A stretch of DNA of 64,000 nt, taken from contig MBPM02000007.1 in assembly GCA_001695595.3 (NCBI GenBank), positions 372,001-436,000 on the forward strand, read 5' to 3'. Position numbers and translations under genes: made by a program. Positions 46,204 through 56,640 of the stretch are shown piece after piece; position 1 is the first letter of the stretch; every line of letters starts with the position of its first letter. The notes under the pieces are model-generated. The model did not search any database. It was not told where the DNA came from and saw only the letters and a list, made by a program, of their open reading frames with translations. The DNA comes from Plasmopara viticola. Lineage: Eukaryota; Oomycota; Peronosporomycetes; Peronosporales; Peronosporaceae.

Positions 46204-47999
46204 TTATACATCAAAATACCATTGTGCAGTTTTTCGACGAAAGTTTGTGGGGGGCACGTGGCCAGCAAAGTCCTTAATGCGCTCTCGGTGCTGTTTTTCG
46301 GCAAATTCCATGCGTTTGAGCTCAAGAAACTCGCGCTGTTTTCGTTGTTCGTCAGCCACTCGCTTCTCATTCTGCTGCCGCAAAAGATCAGCTTGCGTCC
46401 GCTTGAGTTCTTCACGACGTTCTTCTTGTTCCCGAAGCTCTTTTTGCAAAGCTTCTTCAGCATTGCGCTTCAATTGACTCAAATAAGCCGAATCCTGTTC
46501 TTTCGCTTGGGCTTTCAATGCATGTTTCTTGTTGATCTGAGCAGTGCGCGAGAGTAAAACTTGACGCAACAATTCTTGCCGCGCCGCTTCTTCGGCATTG
46601 TGCTCCGCGTCCCGCTTTGCCCATACCTGGTCTTCCATATCTTTCCGAATTCGGTCCAAATGCGACAAATCTTCCGCTTCGGTCTCCATTTGCCGCTTTA
46701 ACATTTGCTGATATTCGACCTGATCCTGTCGAAATTTATCCTGTAACTCTCGTTCATGACGTTGCGTCTCGGCTTCTTGCGCTAAGACTTGTTCTAACAA
46801 TCGCTCCTCGTATACCCGCTCTCTCTCTTTTGCCATTCGTGTTGCCTCAACACGCTCTTGATTAAATGCCTTGACATCCAGAGCTCGCTACAAGATAGCA
46901 AATAACTGTAAAACTCCATGCCTCGGGATCTCCTCATGATAAACCTCACCTGGACTTCCTTGTCTCGATTGCAATGCTTGAGATCTTCTTCGACTTGTTT
47001 AAGACGTTCCCACTCGCAAAGTTGTTCCTCCTCCTCCTTTTGTTTGCGCTCTTGCAATTCAACGCGTTGTTTCTGCACAAGATCAACTTGGAGATCAAGA
47101 ATGTGTTTCATCTCTTCATTGCGCTTCGTTGCCATCTCTATATCGCGTCGTTCGCGCTCTTCTTTCTTCTTGCGATCGTCTTCCCACAATTGCGCCATCT
47201 TGAGCTCAAGCTCTCGCTACAAGAAACAAATTAACATATTTCAATATACATTAATGCAGCAACATGACCGACCTCTTGTTGCGCAATGCGAGTCCTCTCT
47301 TCAAGTTGTTTTTCTCGGTCATTAAGTACGATTTGCTGCACCTTGTATGAATCTTCGATACGAATGTCGTCGCAGGATTCCCTAATATTTTAAAAGTTAA
47401 TACAAACATCGCCCGACGTACAAAAGTTCATCGACCACTCACCGGTACTGCTGCATCTGTTTCTCTTTCACAATTGCCTGTCGCTCCTTCTCTCGTCGAT
47501 CTTTAAGCGCCAACGCGCGCTCGATCATTCTAAAAATCAATCACGTAAAAAGAATTTTCTGCACTTGGCCAATATGTCATGCAACATACTTTTGCTTTCG
47601 GTCTTCTGGCGTCTCGACATTGGCCAAGCATTCATTCCTCCATTCTTCCATTTCACGGTTGTAAACCTCAGCAAGTCTGATTTTATTTCACGATGAAGAA
47701 GCATAAGACTCGCAGTAATTATAACTTTCTCTCTATGTAACATACCGCAGCCTTCTTGAGTGCAATTGTGACTCATGCTGATTCTTAAGCTGTCCAATCG
47801 TGCAATGCACCTGTTTTCTCTCTCCTCTGTCGTGCTGCGAGTCTTCCCACTCGGCACGAGCATTCAGCCTCGAAATGCCCTTCACAGACGTCGTGTAATT
47901 GTCCAAGTGATCCTCTCGTTGTCGTCGCTTGATTATGAGCGATTCACCCACGCCACGACGACCGCGACTGCTGCGACCTGCGCTGAAAGGAGTCGCCAT
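46204..47999 (-). CDS. CFAP53: Cilia- and flagella-associated protein 53
   Basis: Six exons (47746-47999, 47590-47676, 47443-47529, 47273-47381, 46950-47216, 46204-46887) give 495 residues (human CFAP53 is 514). Nearly the whole protein is a charged coiled coil. The order of segments matches CFAP53: an N-terminal RLNARAEWE, REMEEWRNE, MQQYRESCDDIR (compare QQFRERCEEL), a KMAQLWEDDR segment (compare FSKLWEEDR), and a long Arg/Glu-rich C-terminal helix. In animals it is a microtubule inner protein of axonemes and basal bodies. Here it should act in the zoospore flagellum. All splice phases agree. The start is 206 bp from the divergent WLM gene, so they may share a promoter. Confidence 0.85.
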
Positions 48000-48172
48000 G
48001 CTATAGTAAGAAATACACGAAGGGTTACATTTCATGGATTGGATTCATGTTTTCTAAAATAAGCGAGGCAAATATTTTACAATGAGATTGCGTCATCAAG
48101 AAAATAAGAAAATACCTCCTCGTAACCGGTACCATTCGGGCACTGCAGCATTCATTCCGGTATAGAATATCG

Positions 48173-48185
48173 TCATTGTCAAATT
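48173..48185 (+). promoter_or_regulatory. Initiator-like element of WLM gene
   Basis: TCATTGTCAAATT resembles the oomycete Inr with one base missing, 20-33 nt before the WLM gene ATG. Confidence 0.25.
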
Positions 48186-48205
48186 AACGTTCAAGCGCGC
48201 GGACC

Positions 48206-50012
48206 ATGACGACACTTAACGTCAACTACAAGAATCAACTCCACGTTCTGTTCTTTCCGGAAGGGCTGGCACCTACAGTCGCTGCGTTACAAGCAGAGAT
48301 TCAGCGCGTGGTTGGTATACAGCCAGACGCCCAGCGATTGTTCCAGAATCGCCGCCGTATTGACTGCAGCGATATCTCGAGACGCCTTCGTGACGTTTGT
48401 GACGATGCGGTGCCTTTACTATTGATGGCTGGCGCTTCAAAAGCGCAAATTGAAAACATGACGACTTTACAAAGTGTCGCACAGCAAGAGACGAAGATTC
48501 GGTGAGTCCTGGACACAATAGAGGGAATGGAGATGGAAGTTCTGACTTGAATGTTTTGATAGGGAAACTCGACGCGTCGTGAACATTGCAAAGAGAAATA
48601 GAGCGATGCAGGCACGAAAGACAGGGTCCACGAGCTATTGCTTTCACGCTCTCGAGCCACTTAAGAAGTTTGCAGATAAAGAGAAAGCGTATGAGATATT
48701 GGAGAAGCTGGCGAATGATCGCGGTATTTTGGCAGTCATGGCCAAGCACAAGTACGTGGAGAGATAGAGTGGAAAAGTAGTCGGTACTTATGAGTTTTGT
48801 GGGCTGACACTAGATGGAGCGTCGGGGTTCTGGCAGAGATGCCGCCAGATGGAAAAGTAGGCGTGGACCCCGTGTGTGTGCTGGGTTTGAATCAGAATAA
48901 AGGCCAAAAAATCTTGCTTCGGTTGCGTACAGACGATTTACTTGGTTTTCGCAAGTTTTTGAGGTACGTATTGATTATTGTTATTCTTTCTTTACTCAGT
49001 GTACTAACGTGTTTGCTTTAGTATCAAAAAAGTACTTTTTCATGAACTTGCGCACAATGTAAGACGTTTTGACTTGGTTACCGTACAATATACATCATTT
49101 TTTTACTTTATGATCTACAGGTGCACTCGGAACACGATAGCGATTTCTATCTTCTCATGCGCCAAGTTGAGAAGGAGTGCACTGAGTTGGACTGGACGCA
49201 GTCGAATGGTGCTACAGCTGGTCGTATATCTGCAAGTGTAGACGAACGTGACTTAACACAAAGCATTGGAAGTGGTTATCGACTTGGTGGTGGGTCAGCG
49301 CAAACAAGTCGATTGCTTAAGAATATACCAGGTACTCGGGAGCGAATGGTATCAATGACGACGCAAGAAGCTTCTACAGAGCAAAAATCCACCACTGAGT
49401 TTGAATCAAAAATTATGCCTGACGAGATAGCATCTAAGGCCAAGTCTCAAGATGCAACGTCGGAGCCAGCGAACACGTCGCACGCAGCATTGGCTTTAAC
49501 GACTACGGTACGAATTATCGAATATTTAGTGGCATTGAAAGTAACGATGCAAGCTAATGGTTTGATTTTTGACGTAAATAGCCTAAATTCCACGTGATGA
49601 ATGTCGATGAACAAGTTGCTACTTTGGCTATGAGTACGCTCGATAGTTGACAGGCTGTTAGTCTATGCTTTTTAACTTGATTGGTGCAGGTGGGCGGGAA
49701 AAACGCGTTTACAACGCAGTGCGTCAATTGCAGACGCACTACAGCGCTGAGGTTATCACAAAAGCTGCTTCGCTGCTCTATAAAATTGTCTCCAACATCA
49801 TTTCCCACCCAATTGATGCCAAGTTTCGGTCTATTCGGAAAACAAACCGGGTTTTTAGTGGGCAAGTTGCGAAGATTCCTGAGTGCTTGGAATTCTTACT
49901 TGCTCTTGGCTTTGAAGATCAACTCGACAACTTCGTGCTAATTCGCGAAGATCCAGCTCTTCTCTGGATCGGTCGCTCTACACTTGAAGTGCTTTTGCCT
50001 GCGACAGCCTGA
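48206..50012 (+). CDS. Ubiquitin-like/WLM/PUB domain metalloprotease
   Basis: Exons 48206-48501, 48563-48751, 48814-48963, 49022-49058, 49121-49507 and 49662-50012 join in phase to ~469 residues. A ubiquitin-like domain is at ~1-75. A WLM (Wss1-like) zinc protease domain follows, with HELAHNVHSEHD at the junction of exons 4 and 5, giving the three zinc-binding His. The C-terminal ~100 residues look like a PUB domain, which binds p97/Cdc48. Relatives include the fission yeast and plant ubiquitin-WLM proteins; Wss1/SPRTN enzymes cut proteins crosslinked to DNA. A role in ubiquitin/p97-linked proteolysis is therefore likely. The last intron is uncertain: a GTTTGA donor near 49559 with the acceptor at 49688 also keeps the frame. 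Confidence 0.82.
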
Positions 50013-50181
50013 TAAATTTACATAATAAAATGTAGAATAGTACCATACGTTGATCAGATAGTAAAACTGATTAAGCCGTTACATAGAAAAAGATTGAGGT
50101 CTAGGTTCTTGAGTACGAGCCTTAAGTACGGATTTTCAGTTTAATTTCTTTAAAAGTCTCCGATATTCCGTATCAAGCCGC

Positions 50182-52057
50182 ATGGAGATCTTGCACTTCC
50201 CACCGACTTTTTCATCCGATCATTCCGTGGCGTGGATATGGGAGCGTCTCCATACTGTCTCCGTCTCATCTCATACTTTAAATTGCTCGATGGTACGCAA
50301 CATTGTTCTATCCTTGTATAATTTTCATTAATCATCTCTCTCCACTTCAGACAAAGTTTAAAGCTGGGTCGCTGTTATTGGAAGTGGGTCAGCCTTTGAA
50401 ATGGCAACGGTTTGAAGTATTACTTGCTGGATCGAGCACTGCAGACTTGGGACTCTATTACTATTCGTCCAAAACCTCAACGACTTTAATGGGCTGCATT
50501 CGCCTTCAACGTGCCCATATCGACAGTCTCGAGGACGTTCTGATGGTCGTGACAAACGACAAGTCGTGGTTTCTCTGTGCCAATACCATGTGTGATGCTA
50601 TTGACTGGAACAAAGCTATACGCAACGCCATCGAGTATCTCAATGATATGCGAGCAAGTCAGCTGCATTCGACCGAAGTCTCTACCTCGCACACGTTGTC
50701 TAGACTGCAGTCGTGTGGCTCGAAAGCCCAAGTAACTGAATTCTTAAACATCTTTGTACGCTCTTCCAAAGAAAATTTGTGCTTAAAAGCAGTGAAAGGA
50801 GCGCTCTCGTATTCTTGTATGCGTAGTCTCGTGTGGAAAGTGTGGCTCAACTACCTTCCTGATACCTTATCGTTCAATCAATGGGTCAAGCTTGCTCACG
50901 AAAAGCGACTTCAGTACGAAAAAATGCGCTCCCAGCATCTTTTGTTCCAAAAGTTGCTTCGTGGAAAGCAAAATTCTGAAGAATTTCTAGAAAAGTGTGA
51001 GAACACAAAAAACAATTTATTGTACAATATTTACAAGGACGTTCGTCGTACTCGTGGAGAACTCTCGTTTTTCCACCATGCTTTTGTTCAATGTGTGATG
51101 ATTCGCGTATTGTACGTGTATTCTATTACTCACCCAGACATCTCGTACAACCAAGGCATGGGAGAGCTTTTAGCCACTTTGTTGTATATACTTTATACGG
51201 AACAATGGCCAGTAGAAGACACTTTCGGGAAGAAAATTGCAGAAGAGTATGATTTTGAACGTAATGAGCGATTCAACGTCTCATCCTCTGGAGCTGCTAA
51301 TACGATCGAGGCAAACATTATGGACAGCAAGGAAGATTTGTCTTGTCGTGTCGAGAGGCCCACGACGAATCAGCACGATGACACGTATCTTGATCGCGAC
51401 ACATTTTTCCAGTTACGACCATTTACTGGATCATCAAAAAAGTTTCAAGAGTGCTGTTATGATGCGGTGGGTCATATTGTACACACACTAACGAAGCCCG
51501 AGTTTATCGAGCACGACGCTTATTTTCTACTTGAAGAAATGATGGTACGCATGGCTGGGACCTATTGTCCCCATGTGCCAATATCTCGTGAAAACTTTAA
51601 GCCAGAGGTTGATAGACCCTTGAGCTCAGTAGACCAATTGCCACCATCGCCTTTAGATCATCAACTGAACCACGTTCATCACCAGCTTTTGCGTCGTTGT
51701 GATCCCCAAATAGCAAACCATCTTGCCAAACTTGACGTTGAGCCGCAACTATTTCTGCTGCGCTGGATTCGAGTGCTGATGGCTCGGGAATTTGAAGTGC
51801 CACAAGTTTGGCAGATTTGGGACGCAGTCTTTGCTCTGACACCGAGTGACTTCTCATTCATCAACGTCCTTTGTGTTGCGATCGTTCAAGAATACCGTGA
51901 CGAAATTCTAGCAGCAGAAGATGCTACAACTGTTGTACTGCGTCTGCGCAATATCTCAGATCGAATTGAGGTCACGCGACTTGTGGACACGGCGTATGAG
52001 CGGTATGATGCGTTGCTGGTAGCTGCAGCAATCGAAGCTTCTGTGGGACAAGCATAA
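50182..52057 (+). CDS. PH-TBC domain RabGAP, TBC1D5-like
   Basis: Two exons (50182-50292, 50351-52057) give 605 residues. A PH domain is at ~35-150 (GQPLKWQRFEVLL, then DAIDWNKAIRNAIEYL). The TBC domain begins near 190 and keeps both catalytic motifs: KDVRRT with the Arg finger at ~269-270 and YNQG with Gln ~305. An insert of ~70 Ser/Asp-rich residues splits the TBC domain, followed by FIEHDAYFLLEEMM and LRWIRVLMAREFEV, both close to TBC1D5. The family speeds GTP hydrolysis on Rab GTPases; TBC1D5 acts on Rab7 with retromer at endosomes. An N-terminal PH domain is not part of animal TBC1D5, so membrane targeting may differ. The first exon is supported by a clean GTACGC donor and phase. Confidence 0.85.
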
Positions 52058-52129
52058 GGGCAGAAAACATTACATTCAAAAACACGTAATGGGATGAAAC
52101 CTTGCGCTGCATTCTTTTCGCCTCTTGGC

Positions 52130-53475
52130 TTATTTCTTCTTGCCATTCTTCCTGATTGAATACTTTTTACCCAGCAGGTTACCATGACGATCCTTTGGGC
52201 GCACTTTAATCGGAGCTTTTCGCTTGGCTTGTGCTGCTTCTGCCTTTAGATCCACGCGCGGCAAATCCGTTCGCACCTCGATTGTGGTATCTTTTCCCAT
52301 CATCTTCTCGTGTTCCTTCTGTAAATGATATCACACGGTTAGAGTTTGAGGCTCACGCAAATTTAGCAGCAAACTAGCGTACAAAATCCGTGCGAAAAGT
52401 GATCATTCGTTCTAACTTTTCGCGGTTGTAAAAGTTGCCCTTGGTGTCCACGAGAAAGAACCCCCGAGTTTTCGCGAGCTTGAGAATAATATTGTTTTTG
52501 GTATTGGGGTGCGCTGACACGTACGAAATTGGCACATCAATTGGCGTTCCGAGGTTCTAAAGTAAGCGTTAAGTAGCCACCAATAAGATTGTCATTCAAG
52601 CACAAGGATCATGCAGACTGCCTGACTCCAAAGAATTTGTGGGTAGTGAAGCGCAACTTGGTTCCACCTCCAACGACTGAAATACGCGCCACTGTTCGCT
52701 ACAGAAGCGCCATACAAAAGCTCAATACAAGTCTCTAATGAACAGAGCCCTTCAATTATAGTCTTAAATGCTTACTCTTGCATGAAAACCAATAAGCCCT
52801 GCCAGTAAAATACTCATGCCAAACCCCATGGTTGAGCCTACATCGTTCGAAATAAAAGAATAAAATGTCGGCTCGCCCAGTACCGGATGCACTTTAAGCA
52901 ATAAAAATAATGTTAGAGAATGCAATTCGAAGGAGACTGGCTTAACATTAGCACGTACTCTCCACGAGACTCTGTTCATAGCCTTTTAGCCATGACCAGA
53001 ACGCGATCTAAGCAGCATTGACAATGAATAACGTCTCTTGCTGCCACAATTGTGAACGACGTACATGAGCGAGCGAAGCTGCAGACATATAGCCAAAGTA
53101 GCTCTGTAAAATAATAGAAACAACATTCCAGATTATCTCTGCATTTTCCACGATTCGATTTCATTGCTGAACCTTGCGTGGGTATTCATAGAGTAGATCG
53201 CCACCTTGCTGCTCTGCATGTTCTGGGTGATTGCTCAATACATTGTCCCACAACTCTGTATTTGTCAGCTCCTTCTGCTCGCCCTTCGTGGCTTTTTGCT
53301 CTCTTAGTGTTCTATTGACTCCAGGGATGTAGTGAGCTACGATCGAGTCGATTTAGAGTAGAAGCAAGACGTACGTGGAGCTGAGAAACCGCAGATGTTG
53401 AGAAGTGGTACTGCAGGAGCTACGGGATCGTAGCGAGGTGTGTATGGATGGACGGCGTAGCATATAAAGCAGCAT
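52130..53475 (-). CDS. TMEM223: TMEM223-like mitochondrial inner membrane protein
   Basis: Eight small exons (53375-53475, 53173-53311, 53065-53103, 52959-53007, 52776-52891, 52627-52698, 52383-52556, 52130-52318), all in phase, give 292 residues. The first ~34 residues are rich in Arg and Ser with no acids (MLLYMLRRPSIHTSLRSRSS), a typical mitochondrial targeting sequence. Two membrane segments follow (YFGYMSAASLAHIAFWSWL and MGFGMSILLAGLIGF). The soluble part LKLAKTRGFFLVDTKGNFYNREKLE matches the TMEM223 pattern of a FxLLDKxGxFxN segment. In human cells TMEM223 helps build cytochrome c oxidase. The C-terminus has an extra ~60 basic residues. It is tail-to-tail with the TBC gene (72 bp) and divergent from the next gene (87 bp). 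Confidence 0.78.
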
Positions 53476-53562
53476 GACTGACGCACGGCCACGAGTAATA
53501 TATGTGAACTGTGCCTTACTTAAAACGAGTGTAAGGGCTTGCAAATCTCTTTCTTTTATCCA

Positions 53563-54287
53563 ATGAAGCAAAGACCCCGCGAGGTGCCGGTAGCAAAGCC
53601 TTCAGCCGTGCAGAGCTACGTGTACATGAGATGCTAGCCTACTACTACGTCCCAAAAGCTTTCTTGAAACTAATTCTACTCACTCCTTCACAGTCCGACC
53701 GTGCTGTTGCGCTCACAAGACCGCGGGAGTCGGCGAAAATGGCTGCCAAACGAGCGGAAACCTGGAGCGTCCAAGCACTCTGCGTTAACTCAGAAGCAAG
53801 ACATCATGAAAATCAAGTATTGAGTCAGCTTTGCTCTTCAATATGCGGCACGATGGTTGTAATCGCATAATGTTAATGAGACAGAGTGGATGCAAAGGAC
53901 TATTGTACCGAATCTGAGCTGGAGAAGCTCCAAGCGCTAGAAGAAGAGGTACATATAAAACAGTGCATTCTTAACTTATCGGAATGACATTTCGCTTGTC
54001 ATGATGAGGTTTTCATCTTGGAAAGCACGGTTAGTCAGGAGCTGAGTGGTGAGCATTCGAAAGGCTACTGATTGCTCGATTGTTTTTCAGATGGAAAAAT
54101 TCATCGAGGATTTTTACCTCGCAGCAGCCGTGTTTACCACACAGGCAACGGCGCAAAAGGCGTACGTGATTGCAAAAAAGAAATTGAGTTTGAGAATTAT
54201 CGTACCTACCATTCACATTTCTACAGCCTTTTCAATCGCCTTAATCGAGCGCAGCCTTCGTCTCGTGACGCTGGGACGTACACGTAG
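53563..54287 (+). CDS. Unrecognised small five-exon protein
   Basis: Exons 53563-53621, 53694-53816, 53885-53948, 54009-54048 and 54091-54287 join in phase to 160 residues. All introns are GT..AG, mostly with GTACAT/GTGAGC-type donors and TTCACAG/TTTCAG acceptors, and each alternative frame of the inner exons is closed by stops, so the gene is likely real. The N-terminus is basic and probably disordered. The middle is an acidic helix (DYCTESELEKLQALEEE). The C-terminus is rich in Arg, Tyr and Asn (EIEFENYRTYHSHFYSLFNRLNRAQ). I recognise no family. It is divergent from TMEM223 across only 87 bp and may share its promoter. The boundary of exon 4 (acceptor ATGAG) is the least certain. Confidence 0.55.
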
Positions 54288-54479
54288 AAGTGCCGTGCAT
54301 AGTCTCTGCACTGTAGCTTAAAGTTTTAGGAATCATCGTGTGGAAATAGGCCAGTCCGAGGACGAAAAGAGCATTCGATCGTGCAAATAAAGCTGGCACT
54401 TGACATCGCCGTCTCGTCTTCCTCGTGCGTCCTAATTAGCACGTACAGCTTTTAAGCAACACCGTCCCGCCCCTCGACC

Positions 54480-54911
54480 TCAAAATATGTCGGGAGGTGG
54501 CGGTGGTAAAAAAGATCCTTGACCTCCTCGTAACTCGCTCTGCTGTACCACGTACTGCAATCTGTAGTTAGTAATGCGGAGTTGCTTTACTTGTGTCTGG
54601 AGGTCCTCGATCACGAGCTGTTGCGTCTCAGTCTGGTGCCGGTACGTCTCCACTTCACCAAGCGCGGCCTTCAGCAGATGATTTTGATGCTCGGTAGCTT
54701 TCAGCCGCGTCTGCATCTCCCGCATCTCGTGCTGCCAGCGCTGGAGCTGCCGCTCTTGGTCCAGCACTCGCCGCTCGTTCTCCTCCTGCAGTCGCCGGAC
54801 CTCGTACTGAAGTTGCACCGTGTGTTCCGCATGTTGATTTGTGCTAAGACTCGAGCCACGTTCGTGCAGTTTAAGTGCATTAAGCCGCTCGATCGTAGCG
54901 TCGAAGTCCAT
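54480..54911 (-). CDS. Short coiled-coil protein, function unknown
   Basis: A single-exon protein of 143 residues starting MDFDATIERLNAL. Residues ~30-120 form one continuous heptad coiled coil rich in Gln, Glu, Arg and Leu. The tail is Gly/Pro-rich with a run of five prolines (LPPPPPDIF), a possible profilin or SH3/WW ligand. Codon use and composition fit a real gene. It is tail-to-tail with the five-exon gene (~190 bp apart). No family is recognised. Confidence 0.65.
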   Translation of the reverse strand: MDFDATIERLNALKLHERGSSLSTNQHAEHTVQLQYEVRRLQEENERRVLDQERQLQRWQHEMREMQTRLKATEHQNHLLKAALGEVETYRHQTETQQLVIEDLQTQVKQLRITNYRLQYVVQQSELRGGQGSFLPPPPPDIF

Positions 54912-55113
54912 AGCAGTCAAACGTCCCTTACTTGTCGCGTCTCTACTGCTATTACGTCAAAATATGTTGACTTTCGTTAGTCACGGCCAGTATACCGAAA
55001 CATGTACCAAACACAAAGAGCGAGTACTTGTATTGTTTAGACATGTATAGAAATAAAAACACATTGTATAGTGATCTGCTAACATTTTTTATTGCAAGTA
55101 GTTGAAGCATTTA

Positions 55114-55438
55114 GCTTGGAAAAGGTTGGGGTGACGCCCTCCTTCCAAGCGCGGGGGCTAAATGCTCGCGCGCTTCGGGCTGGTGCTCTCGGGCATCTGC
55201 AGGTCTCTAACGAGTCTCACCCTCGACGCGACGGTCTCCAGCACCGGGCGCCACCTGGGCTCTTACCAAGTCAGAGATAAACAAACTAATGGAAGACCCT
55301 TAAGACCTCGGTGCTGGCTGCACTGCCCGCAGAACGAGACTCGACGTATGCGGACACCACTCTATGCCGTGGACTAGCCAGACTGAGCCTAGCACGTGCA
55401 TAACTTGGCAACGCGATAACGTAATACATTACATTACA
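55114..55438 (+). mobile_element. SINE-like retroposon, copy 4
   Basis: A 325-bp copy of the family at 13904, with the longest tail (TACATTACATT). A perfect 12-bp target-site duplication, TTGAAGCATTTA, lies at 55102-55113 and 55439-55450. High similarity to copy 1 points to recent activity. Confidence 0.88.
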
Positions 55439-55450
55439 TTGAAGCATTTA

Positions 55451-56640
55451 TCGCTTTAGCAAGCAAAGTGGACACGCTCGAATACCGTTCATTACCGACG
55501 GCAACGCGGTATCGAATGTAATGGGACTGCAACAAGTTAAGCATTCGATTTTGTCGTTTTCCGAGGAAAGCAACTGTTATATGCAAATGCTTATTTGTAC
55601 ACCGTATGCCTAATATTGTAACTCCCAGATCATTTCAACGACGATACCCAATGGATGTCCACAGAATGGCAAAGAGGAGTCCGTCTGACGCTCCAGCAAA
55701 CGCGTGGGTCGAGCTATTAGCAATCGCTAATTTAAAGCACTTGACGAATTACAGTACAATCGCCACCTGAATCTAGAATAGCAATTTCGGTCTCAATTCT
55801 ACATCACCGTGGTCAAGGCTACCCTTGTAAAATCATTTTTCTTAGTGTTGTTGCCGATACGACGCTTTCGGAGCATTTGCCCGTAATGTCTGGTCAATGG
55901 CCTTGCCAATGACACAGCGCGGATGTCGTACTAAACATTATGGTCTTAGTACCTGGCGACGAAACGCTGAGTGAGACACTGGCAGTTGGCATAGGCCGCT
56001 GGTCCCTTGGAGAAAGCAATTCTGCTGACGCTTTGAAGCTTCAAGGGCACGAAAGCCAGAATAAAGTATAGGACATGTGATTGGCTTGACTGTAATGACA
56101 GGGCTTCGAACCATACGCGTACGTTTGCTACAACCCCCGGTGTGTCCAAACTAACGCTAGTCTTACACGTACTCACAACACGTACTTCTCTGTTGCTACC
56201 TCTCTACTGTATGGTTTCTTCCTCACAAGGTTTGAGTTAACGCTTCATTGAGGTTGTAAGCGTTTGGATTAAATTTGCGCTGATCACGCTATGGCAAACT
56301 CAAGATTCTAGCAATAAGACGTCTCGACCAGTGGCCTCCAGTCGGTAGACACCGAAGATTCAGCTTCGTTGGTACCACAGCAGTCGCCAGGCAACCTATT
56401 AATCAGAAAGGTATCCAGAAAGGCGATAAAAGGAAGTTTTCTTACCGTTATGTATCCACTAAAACATTTGGTGATACATCCTAAGAGAAGACAACAGGCT
56501 TCGAATTAGCACAGCGCAGCAAACCAAGGACCTTTGTTAAATGTGTATTTCGCCTGCTAGTGCTCACATAATCTCTGTATTCGTCGTACTATGAGCCCAA
56601 GCCTCGTCTTCCTTGACTCAGACACCGACTTCATCCTCAC
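55451..56640. other. Stretch upstream of copia relic
   Basis: No gene supported. It may contain the 5' LTR and leader of the copia element that follows, but I cannot define an LTR pair with the downstream side. Confidence 0.4.

Noticed and set aside
54046..54321. A 91-residue frame starting MVSIRKATDC
   Set aside because: Starts inside an intron of the five-exon gene and reads its last exon out of frame.
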